Under the pieces are notes generated by a model. That model saw only the letters and a list, made by a program, of their open reading frames with translations. It was not told the origin of the DNA and made no database searches. A stretch of DNA of 64,000 nucleotides, from assembly GCA_964604675.1 (NCBI GenBank), contig CAZSAT010000014.1:20739-84738 (forward strand), read 5' to 3'. Made by a program: the position numbers and the translations under genes. Positions within the stretch are counted from its first letter, which is position 1. Each line of letters begins with the position of its first letter. This stretch comes from CAZSAT01 sp964604675. Lineage in GTDB: Bacteria > Myxococcota_A > UBA796 > CAJQPC01. Below are positions 41,511-48,652 of this stretch, piece after piece.

Positions 41511-42044
41511 TCAGCCGTCCTGCTTGTAGACGACGAACTTGAACTCACCGAACTGCGCCTGACCCGCCGTGTACATCACCTCGCGAACGACGGTGAAGGG
41601 CAGGGTCTTGTCGCACTGGAGCAGGATGCGGCCCTTGAACTCGTGCTCCGCGGAGCCCGTGGCTTCACCCAGCGCCTTGGCCGCCTCAGCCTTCTCGAGC
41701 AGCCGATCGTAGAGCCGCGTGATCATCTGGCCCTTCTTCTCGTCCTCGGGAATGCTCGCGAGCTCCTGCCCCGGGTTGTCGTCGTCGGGGATCTGGGTGA
41801 GGTCGAGGACCGGCACACCATCGACGACGACCTGGGACTTGGTGACCACCAGGTTGACCGCGAGCTCCGGCTCCTTGTTCGACGTGGAGCTCGGGATCTC
41901 GAGGTCCGACGACGCCGCGATGGAGATGTCCTGCGTGGAGTAGGACTTCAGGAGGAAGACCAGGATGATGGTGAACATGTCCATCATCGAGGTGATGTTC
42001 AGGCCCTCGTCCTTGGTGCGACGTGCCTTCTTCTTCAGAGCCAT
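41511..42044 (-). CDS. ExbD/TolR-like motor subunit with conserved Asp
   Basis: 177 aa. A basic N-terminus (MALKKKARRTKDEG) faces the cytoplasm, followed by one membrane segment with the signature LNITSMMDMFTIILVFLL. D22 is the proton-binding Asp equivalent to D23 of TolR. The periplasmic part (about 45-177) includes SKQVVVDGVPVL-like strands and the C-terminal FTVVREVMYTAGQAQFGEFKFVVYK. It resembles AglQ/AglS of myxobacteria and would form, with the TolQ-like protein, a proton-driven stator that moves periplasmic partners. The gene is 10 bases after the other TolR-like gene on the same strand. Confidence 0.87.
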   Translation of the reverse strand: MALKKKARRTKDEGLNITSMMDMFTIILVFLLKSYSTQDISIAASSDLEIPSSTSNKEPELAVNLVVTKSQVVVDGVPVLDLTQIPDDDNPGQELASIPEDEKKGQMITRLYDRLLEKAEAAKALGEATGSAEHEFKGRILLQCDKTLPFTVVREVMYTAGQAQFGEFKFVVYKQDG

Positions 42045-42054
42045 CTCGGCCCTC

Positions 42055-42612
42055 CTACATCGCCCCGCCTGCGATCACCACAAAGGGGAACAGCAGGCGC
42101 GCGGAGCCATCGGGGTTGGGCTTGGCCGGGTCTTCACGGGTCGCGTCCATCACACGGACGATGACCTCGTAGGAGACCTTGCCGTCGGGCACCAGGATGA
42201 CGTTCTCGTCGTCCGGGTACTCGTCCTTGATCATGTGGAGAAGACGGATGAGCTCGTCGAGGTCGTACTGATCGACCGTGGCACAGCTTCCATCCTTGCA
42301 CGGAATCGTCGGGCCCTCGTCTTCGCCCTCGGGAGCACCCTCGGCACCCTCCGGGTTCAAGACCGCGTCCGCGCCCGCCACGGTGATGCCCTGGCGGGTG
42401 ATGGCGACCGACAGCTGCAGAGGCGGCTTGTCGTCTTCGTCCTGCTCTTCCACTTCCTGCGGCGGCCCGATCGCCGGCAGCGTGCTGTCGATCACCGCGA
42501 GGTGCACGAACTGAGCCGCGAGCAGCAGGAAGGGGATGAGGATGGACACCATGTTCATGATCGGGATGAGGTCCAGGTCCTCATGCTCGATGCCTTTTCT
42601 ACGCCTTGCCAT
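42055..42612 (-). CDS. ExbD/TolR-like subunit with Asn in place of the proton-binding Asp
   Basis: 185 aa from ATG 42612; upstream frame is open but unlike the family. Basic N-terminus, then LDLIPIMNMVSILIPFLLLAAQFVH. In TolR/ExbD the pattern is N-I-x-P-L-x-D; here the Asp position is N20, so this subunit should not bind the proton. A middle acidic insert (about 50-110, with EEQDEDDKPP and GAPEGEDEGP) and two Cys (PCKDGSCATV) set it apart from its neighbour. The pair of TolR-like proteins, one with and one without the Asp, likely forms a mixed stator. It lies between the TolQ-like gene and the Asp-bearing TolR gene. Confidence 0.85.
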   Translation of the reverse strand: MARRRKGIEHEDLDLIPIMNMVSILIPFLLLAAQFVHLAVIDSTLPAIGPPQEVEEQDEDDKPPLQLSVAITRQGITVAGADAVLNPEGAEGAPEGEDEGPTIPCKDGSCATVDQYDLDELIRLLHMIKDEYPDDENVILVPDGKVSYEVIVRVMDATREDPAKPNPDGSARLLFPFVVIAGGAM

Positions 42613-42709
42613 GTTCCGTTGGCTCCGGATGCGGAGTTTGTCGGTCGCGTGAGCGCCTGCTCGAAGGCCCGAACCCGCCAGCGGCGAACCCGGGCCCTCG
42701 CGGAGACTC

Positions 42710-43372
42710 TCAGCCGTTCTGCGCGGCGCCGTCTTCCTTGAGCGTGCCGCGACGGCGAGCACCCAGGAGGTTGACGGTCTTGAGTGCGTAGAGGTCGACC
42801 TCGTCCTTGATCTTCTGCGTCTTGTTGACGACGATGGCCTCGAGGATGATCGTCGGGATGGCGACGATCAGACCGGACATCGTGGTGAACATGGCGACGG
42901 AGATACCGGAGGCCAGCAGGGTCTGCTTCGTCTCGGCGGACGCGTGAGCCACGGCCTCGAACGCCAGGATGAGGCCCTGGATCGTTCCGAGCAGACCGGT
43001 GAGCGTGGCGAGGTTGGCCAGCTTGTTCAGGTAGGGCGTGCGCTTGTCCAGCTGCGGGAAGACCTCGTACACGGCCTCCTCGACCGCATTCTGGATCTCC
43101 ATCTCACCGCGGTTGGCCCGGGTGAGACCCGACTTCAGCACGCGAGGCAGAGCAGCGTTGGGCTCCGCGTTGCACAGCTTGATGGCGCGGTCGATGTTGT
43201 TGGCCATGATCAACTTCTGCACCTGCGCGAAGAACGCGGTGCCGTTGATGTTGGCGCGGAAGAGGATGTAGTACATCCGCTCCGCACCGATGGCGAGGGA
43301 GAAGACCGCGAAAACCAGAAGCGGCCACATGAACGGCCCACCCTTCTGGAACGCATCAACAAGCAAGCCCAT
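42710..43372 (-). CDS. MotA/TolQ/ExbB proton channel protein (AglR-like)
   Basis: 220 aa from ATG 43372, which has CGGAGG six bases upstream; an ATG 18 bases earlier lacks one. Three membrane segments: about 13-32 (FMWPLLVFAVFSLAIGAERM), 125-150 and 160-185. The TolQ signature is present (LNKLANLATLTGLLGTIQGLILAFEAV, with TLTGLLGT and the AISVAMFTTMSGLIVAIP-like end). It would be the five-subunit channel around two TolR-like subunits. The next two genes are the TolR-like ones. The promoter-like pair at 43467-43495 would read into this block. Confidence 0.93.
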   Translation of the reverse strand: MGLLVDAFQKGGPFMWPLLVFAVFSLAIGAERMYYILFRANINGTAFFAQVQKLIMANNIDRAIKLCNAEPNAALPRVLKSGLTRANRGEMEIQNAVEEAVYEVFPQLDKRTPYLNKLANLATLTGLLGTIQGLILAFEAVAHASAETKQTLLASGISVAMFTTMSGLIVAIPTIILEAIVVNKTQKIKDEVDLYALKTVNLLGARRRGTLKEDGAAQNG

Positions 43373-43466
43373 GAGAGTCCTCCGGGACATTTGACGGGAG
43401 CTGGCGGCCGGGGTGCCGCCCGTTTCGTTGCGTAACGAACCCCGTCAGTGGGGTCCGGACGCTCGG

Positions 43467-43495
43467 AACCTACCGTGCCGCGCCAACCTTGTCAG
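43467..43495 (-). promoter_or_regulatory. Candidate promoter for the TolQ-TolR-TolR block
   Basis: On the minus strand CTGACA (43495-43490), 17-base spacer, TAGGTT (43472-43467). The predicted start, about 43460, leaves about 88 bases before the TolQ-like ATG. A small inverted repeat, TTCGTTGCGTAACGAA, is at 43424-43439 in this leader. Confidence 0.6.
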
Positions 43496-43716
43496 GGGGT
43501 GAACGTAAAGACGGTGACAACAGCCCTCAGACATGTCTCAAGCGTGTGAAATGCCGACAGATTCCTGACAGGATCGGGGCGCAGTCCCCTGTCTGGACCT
43601 GCCTTCGGTGGGCGTGCACACGCGGCGCGCGGGCGCACGCTCCCCGACCGCCTGCGACACCGTTCCGCGCGATTCCAAGATGCGTGAGCACCGTGGCGCC
43701 CGCGCGCGGACAGCTC
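43496..43716. other. Gap between the small secreted gene and the motor genes; no gene seen
   Basis: With the promoter region, bases 43373-43716 (344 bp) carry no credible gene. At about 43568-43593 a GACAGG/CCTGTC inverted repeat encloses a GGGG/CCCC pair, a possible hairpin after the 74-aa gene. Otherwise nothing distinct. Confidence 0.4.
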
Positions 43717-43941
43717 TTAGAAGGGCTTCTTCTCGATCGCCTGGATGATGAGCGGCACGAAGGTCTCCTGGAGCTCCAGCACATAGTCCTGGTTCAGGTT
43801 CTGCCGCGTGACGACGATCGTGATCGAGGGCTTCTGGACCTCACCCTTGATGACTTCTTCCTCGAAGATCAGGGTGCCCGCAGCTGCGGTTCCAGGAAGC
43901 CAGGCCGCCGCGAGGAGGCCGGCCAGGGTCAGGCGCTTCAT
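43717..43941 (-). CDS. 74-aa secreted protein of the Agl/Glt-like locus
   Basis: 74 aa. Signal MKRLTLAGLLAAAWLPGTAAA, leaving a 53-residue mature protein, GTLIFEEEVIKGEVQKP and SITIVVTRQNLNQDYVLEL, then a helix to the end KKPF. The ATG overlaps the stop of the TPR lipoprotein (ATGA), which makes it a real gene rather than a chance ORF. Not recognised; the acidic, strand-forming sequence and the position just after a GltE-like gene suggest a small periplasmic accessory. Confidence 0.75.
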   Translation of the reverse strand: MKRLTLAGLLAAAWLPGTAAAGTLIFEEEVIKGEVQKPSITIVVTRQNLNQDYVLELQETFVPLIIQAIEKKPF

Positions 43942-45287
43942 GGGGCGCTCCCCTCCCCGTCTGCCGGGGGTTCGGGCTCGGGGGTGGGATCCGGTGGCGC
44001 AACGGGTTCGGCGCCTTCAGCCGCTTCTGCAGCCTTGGCCGCCTCGGCTTCGTCCTTCAGACGCTGCGCTTCGAGGAGGGCCTTCTGCTTCTCGCGGCGG
44101 ATCCGGTCTTCCTCGAGCTTGGCCTTCCGGGACTCGAGCTTCTTGACGCGCTCTTGCTCCTTGACCGTCTCCTCGATGTAGCCGCGGGCAGCGTCGGCCT
44201 GAGCCCCGCCGCGATCGATGTAGCGCTGGTACGCGTCCACCGCGGCTTCGTAGGCCTTCATGTAGTCGCCGTAGAGGATGCCGAGGTTCAGCCAGGGCGA
44301 GGGGTCTTCGAGATCGAGGTCGAGCGCCTTCTCGAACTCGCCCTTGGCTTCTTCGTAGCGCCCGACCCCCCGGTAGCCGACGCCCAGGTTCACGCGGATG
44401 GCCGGGTCCTCGGGACGCAAGGTCTTCGCCTGCTCCAGCAGACCCACCGTGTCACCGTAGTTCCGGTTGCTCAGGTAGTAGTCCGACAGGTACACCATGG
44501 CGGGCACGAGCTCAGGGTCGAGCTCGAGGGCTCGCTCGAAGCTCGCCTTCGCCTCCGCGCGCTTGTCCTGCCGCACATAGACGATGCCCAGGTTGCAGTG
44601 CAACAGGCCGTTCTCGCTGGCCCCGTCGAGGGTGTACAAGGCCTTCTGGTAGGTGAACTGGGCCAGCTCGAGCTGCCCGCGGTCCAGGTAGATCAGCCCG
44701 AGGTTGTTGTAGATCTCGGCGCTGTTCGCGTTGACCTTCAAGGCGGACTTGGCCGCGTTGTAGGCCTCGTCCAGCCGGCCGAGTCCCCTGAGCGCGGCGA
44801 TCTCACCCACGCGCAGATCCATGTTGTCGGCGTCGGATCGCAGTCCGGCGCGGTAGCTCCGAAGGCCACGGTCGTATTCGCCAGAGCGCATGTACATCGC
44901 AGCGAGGTTGACCCAAGCCTCACCCAGGGCGGGGTCCAGATCGGTGGCTCGAAGGTAGGCCTTTCGCGCCGCGTCGTCGTCGCCGAGCTGCTGCTGCGCG
45001 AGGCCGATGTTGTAGTGCAGCGTGGCATCGTCGGTCCAGACAGCCTTCGCATCCTGCAGCTTCGAGAACGCTTGCTTGGCACTCTCGACGTCACCCTTCT
45101 CCAGGAGGACGATGGCGTCGATCACGCCCTCCTTGAGCCGGGCCTCTATCTGCTCGGGGCTCTCCACCACCACCGGCAGGCCATCCGCGGTGGTCTCGGC
45201 CGTGGCCGCCTCCACCGCCGACTCGGGGGGAGCCTTCGGACCACAACCCATGGCGAACAGCGCCAGCGTGATCACGGTGCGGTTCAA
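43938..45287 (-). CDS. TPR lipoprotein, AglT/GltE-like
   Basis: 449 aa from TTG 45287 with GGAGGTG four bases upstream; TTGA overlaps the upstream stop. MNRTVITLALFAMGC gives a lipobox with Cys15. About eight TPR units follow (residues 75-345: e.g. AEIYNNLGLIYLDRGQLELAQFTYQKAL, LLHCNLGIVYVRQDKRAEAKASFERALELDP). A coiled-coil and basic/acidic end (about 360-425, QERVKKLESRKAKLEEDRIRREK) and a Pro-rich tail close it. The order (large TPR protein, TPR lipoprotein, then motor genes) fits GltD-GltE of myxobacteria. It would sit at the outer membrane facing the periplasm and scaffold other components. Confidence 0.82.
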   Translation of the reverse strand: MNRTVITLALFAMGCGPKAPPESAVEAATAETTADGLPVVVESPEQIEARLKEGVIDAIVLLEKGDVESAKQAFSKLQDAKAVWTDDATLHYNIGLAQQQLGDDDAARKAYLRATDLDPALGEAWVNLAAMYMRSGEYDRGLRSYRAGLRSDADNMDLRVGEIAALRGLGRLDEAYNAAKSALKVNANSAEIYNNLGLIYLDRGQLELAQFTYQKALYTLDGASENGLLHCNLGIVYVRQDKRAEAKASFERALELDPELVPAMVYLSDYYLSNRNYGDTVGLLEQAKTLRPEDPAIRVNLGVGYRGVGRYEEAKGEFEKALDLDLEDPSPWLNLGILYGDYMKAYEAAVDAYQRYIDRGGAQADAARGYIEETVKEQERVKKLESRKAKLEEDRIRREKQKALLEAQRLKDEAEAAKAAEAAEGAEPVAPPDPTPEPEPPADGEGSAP

Positions 45288-48200
45288 GGCGCACCTCCGT
45301 CTGCGGGCGCGGGTGCCGGAGCTGGTGCGGGGGCCGGTTCAGGAGCGTAGGCCTCCGACGAGAGAGGCCCGGCGGTGGGCACCTCGGCCGAGTCCACCAG
45401 GCGCCGAACCTCCGGCTTCTCCAGCGGGTAGTCCTTCGGGCGGTACTGGTTCAGCAACTCGATCGTGCGATCGATGTACTGCGAGCTGCGCTTCTTCTCC
45501 ACGGAGCTCTGGAGGTTGGCCTCCAGCCGGCCGATGCCCTTGTCTTCGAGCGGTCTCGCGTTCTCGTCCATCAGGCCCCGGTAGAGGTCTTCCTTCTCGA
45601 AGTCCCCCGCAAAGGCGGCCGGAGCCGGTGCGTTGTAGAACATCTCGGCATAGGCCAGGTGCGCCGCGCCCATCAGGAACACCGCGCCCGAGGTGGTCTC
45701 GTAGTCGCCGTAGGTGGTGATCAACGCCTGAGCTTCGTCCACGAACTCGATGAGCTCGGCGCTCTTCTCGTTGATGAGCAGCTCGGTGAGCTTGGCTTCG
45801 TCAGACGGATAGCCATCGGCGAGGATGTCGATCCGAGGCCCATTCATCGCCGAGATGGGCGCCAGGAACGTGCCGAAGGTCTGCTCCAAGCGGAGCCATG
45901 GCGACTCGGCCGCGAGCTGGCGGGCCTTGCCGCCCAGCTCTTCGGAGCCACCGAGCTCGACGAACGCGCGATCGAGGTCTTCCCACGCACGCTGGGTGTT
46001 GCGCTCGTCGCCCTTGGCCTCGTAGTGCTTCACCGTGTCGTAGAGCACCTCGATCACGTGGTCGGGATCGGCATCGGGGAAGCGTCGCAGGTACCGGTTG
46101 CGCCAGGCTGCCGCTTCGTCAGCGCCGATGCGAGCCCACTGCTCGCCCGCGAACCAGAAGGCGGTCTCGATGTCGGGCTTGTCCGGGAAGCGATCGACGT
46201 AGACCTCGAAGTTCTCGGCAGCGCCCTGGTAGTCCCCCATGCCGACACGGAGGAAGCCCGAGTTGTAGAGGGCCGAGGCGGCGTTCACGCCCTCCGGGAA
46301 GTTCCGGTAGAGGTCCTCGTAGTAGTCGACGGCTCGCTGGAGCTCGAGCAGGCCCTCGTAGTTCTGGGCGATGCGCCAGTACAGCGCCTCCGACCGGTCG
46401 TCGGTCGGGTAGGTGGCGATGTACTGCTCGAAGAGCTGATTCGAGAGCTCGTTCTTGCCTGCGAGCTGGTAGTTGTTCGCCGCGTTGTAGAGGGCGAGGT
46501 TGTCGTTCTCCGAACCCGGGAACTTGTCCAGGTAGGCCATGAACGCCTGGGCCGCGTCCAGGTAGGCGCCTTCCGCAGAGAGCGCGTGCGCGAGCTTGAA
46601 GTCCGCGCCCTGCTCCATCGACCCGAAGGTGTCGTCGCGCGGGGCATCCGGAGGCCCGAGCACCATGCGTCCGTAGATGCCCGCATACTTCCGGACGCTC
46701 GCGAGGTCGCCGTCGTCCTGGTAGCTGTTGACCACGGCGCCGGCCGCGAACGCGCCCTCGGCCGTCTGCGGGAAGAGGTCGATGACCTCCTCCATCAGCG
46801 GCCGCATGCCCTCGTAGTCCCCGTGCTTGTACAGGATGTAGGCGGGGTCGTAGAACAACGCCATTCGGTCGTTGTCGAGAGCGGCCTGGAACTGGGGCTC
46901 GTCGAAGCGAGCGTCCTGAAGCTCGACACAGCGTTCGATGTAGGCCTTGTGCGCATCGGACAACGCGAAGACCTTGCGCTCGACGCCGAACTCGGTCTTC
47001 ACGGTCTCGGCGACCGCCGAGCCTTCTGCAACGTCGTAGACGCTGCCGTTCTCGGCCACGAGGATCTTGCGGGTGGACTTCCACCGCTGGTAGCGCGCAC
47101 CGTCGTGGTAGCCGCGGTCCTCGAACTTGAGCAGCTGCTCGTATTGCTCGATCGCACGCTCGAACTGGCTGGATCGGTAGTAGGTGTCCGCCAGGTACCA
47201 GGTCACTTCGTAGTAGTCGTCGGCGAAGGGGTACTTGTTCAGGTAGTCCTGGTAGAGCGAGGCCGCAGCGACGTAGTCGTCGGACGCGCCGGTCTCGGTG
47301 GCGCGCTGGTGGGCGAGCCGGGCGACCTGGGAGAGCGACGCTTCGATGTAGCTGCGCGCCTTGGCCTGGGCATCCGGGTTGGCGCGGTTGGCCGCCCACC
47401 ACGTGGTGCCCTCGTTGTAGAGCTCGGTGAGGCGCGCCTGAGCCACAGCACTCGACTCCGCATCCGGGATGGGCATGGAGTAGTACAGCTGGGCGATGCG
47501 GGCCTGGAAGTCCGGGTTCTCCGGGTCGTTCGGCCATCGCGCCTGCAGATCCTCGTAGGCCAGGATGGCGGCTTCGTAGCGGGCCTGCAGCACCAGGACC
47601 TGGGCCAGCTGCTTCATCACATCGGCTTCGTACTCGCGCCCGCCGATGCCGGCGAACCATGCCTTGCCCACGTCCACGGGCTCGACGGCCTCGATGTCGG
47701 CGATGTCGGAGAAGGAGATGGCGAGGAACTTCAGCGCTTCCGGTTGCATGGACGACTCGCGACCGCTCTCGCGGTAGAGTTCGTCGCTGTAGTCGAGCAC
47801 CGCCGTGAAGAGCTCCTGAGCGCGGTCGTAGTCGCTGAGCTTGTAGGCGGCCCAGGCCAGCTTGTACACGCCCTTGTCGTAGCGGGTGTGGTTCTCGCCG
47901 GCGGCCACCACGCGCTCGTAGTACGGGACCGCGATCTCGATCTCGTTCTCGTCGAAGTAGTACTCACCCAACAACAGGTTGGCTTCGACGGCGAAGTCGG
48001 AGTCCGGGTGGTCGTCCACGATGCGTTGGTAGTACCCGACCGCGCGTTCGAGATCGTAGTCGACTGACGGCGTGTCGCCCAGGCAGTACCCGAGCATGTA
48101 GAGCGCACCGTCGGTGTATTCGTAGCCGGGGAAGTTCTCGACGATGCGCTCATACAGCGCCATCGACTTCGCGTAGTCCTTCTCGGGAGCGGGTCCGAGG

Positions 48201-48649
48201 TCCTCGAAGCTCACGCCCTCCGCCTCGAGCCTGGCGTACTCGTCGGTGGCGTCCAGCCACTGCTCCGCTGCGATCTCGAAGTAGAGATCCGCGAGCCGGA
48301 ACATGACGTGTGGGGAGTAGTCGCTGTCCGGGTACTTCGCTAGGTAGTCCTCGAAGCGCTTGACTGCGAGGCTGCGGTAGTTCTGCTCGGACTCCTCCAG
48401 ATCGTCCTGCACGGCCTTGTAGGCCCGGTTGATCCGGTCGCGTTCTTCGCGCTCGCGCGCGTCCACGATGCCGCGCACGTCGCCGGCGAACTCGCTCATC
48501 CGTTCCTTGAAGCGGCTGAAAGCGGACTCGTAGTCGGCCTGATCGGCCTGGGTGGCGTCGAGCTGCTCCGCGGGCAGGGGCTCCGGGATGTCCTGGGCCA
48601 ACGCCGGCGCAGCCAGCAGGGCGAGCATGATGGTCAGGCGAGGAGACAT
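45284..48649 (-). CDS. Large periplasmic TPR protein, AgmU/GltD-like
   Basis: 1121 aa. Signal MSPRLTIMLALLAAPALA. Most of the protein is TPR-like helical pairs (about 70-980), such as DYSPHVMFRLADLYFEIAAEQWL, AVGYYQRIVDDHPDSDFAVEANLLLGEYYFDENE and SENDNLALYNAANNYQLAGKNELSNQLFEQYI. A C-terminal Pro/Ala tail ends with a proline-rich repeat (PAPAPAPAPA). Size and position before a GltE-like lipoprotein match GltD (AgmU), a periplasmic component of gliding complexes. The Asp/Glu/Tyr-rich composition is shared along the whole protein. Its stop overlaps the next TTG start. Confidence 0.8.
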   Translation of the reverse strand: MSPRLTIMLALLAAPALAQDIPEPLPAEQLDATQADQADYESAFSRFKERMSEFAGDVRGIVDAREREERDRINRAYKAVQDDLEESEQNYRSLAVKRFEDYLAKYPDSDYSPHVMFRLADLYFEIAAEQWLDATDEYARLEAEGVSFEDLGPAPEKDYAKSMALYERIVENFPGYEYTDGALYMLGYCLGDTPSVDYDLERAVGYYQRIVDDHPDSDFAVEANLLLGEYYFDENEIEIAVPYYERVVAAGENHTRYDKGVYKLAWAAYKLSDYDRAQELFTAVLDYSDELYRESGRESSMQPEALKFLAISFSDIADIEAVEPVDVGKAWFAGIGGREYEADVMKQLAQVLVLQARYEAAILAYEDLQARWPNDPENPDFQARIAQLYYSMPIPDAESSAVAQARLTELYNEGTTWWAANRANPDAQAKARSYIEASLSQVARLAHQRATETGASDDYVAAASLYQDYLNKYPFADDYYEVTWYLADTYYRSSQFERAIEQYEQLLKFEDRGYHDGARYQRWKSTRKILVAENGSVYDVAEGSAVAETVKTEFGVERKVFALSDAHKAYIERCVELQDARFDEPQFQAALDNDRMALFYDPAYILYKHGDYEGMRPLMEEVIDLFPQTAEGAFAAGAVVNSYQDDGDLASVRKYAGIYGRMVLGPPDAPRDDTFGSMEQGADFKLAHALSAEGAYLDAAQAFMAYLDKFPGSENDNLALYNAANNYQLAGKNELSNQLFEQYIATYPTDDRSEALYWRIAQNYEGLLELQRAVDYYEDLYRNFPEGVNAASALYNSGFLRVGMGDYQGAAENFEVYVDRFPDKPDIETAFWFAGEQWARIGADEAAAWRNRYLRRFPDADPDHVIEVLYDTVKHYEAKGDERNTQRAWEDLDRAFVELGGSEELGGKARQLAAESPWLRLEQTFGTFLAPISAMNGPRIDILADGYPSDEAKLTELLINEKSAELIEFVDEAQALITTYGDYETTSGAVFLMGAAHLAYAEMFYNAPAPAAFAGDFEKEDLYRGLMDENARPLEDKGIGRLEANLQSSVEKKRSSQYIDRTIELLNQYRPKDYPLEKPEVRRLVDSAEVPTAGPLSSEAYAPEPAPAPAPAPAPADGGAP

Positions 48650-48652
48650 CCC

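Noticed and set aside
45659..48067. 802-codon plus-strand frame opposite the large TPR gene
   Set aside because: The minus-strand TPR protein has a signal peptide and regular repeats. The plus frame is rich in Arg/Val/Gly without a domain.
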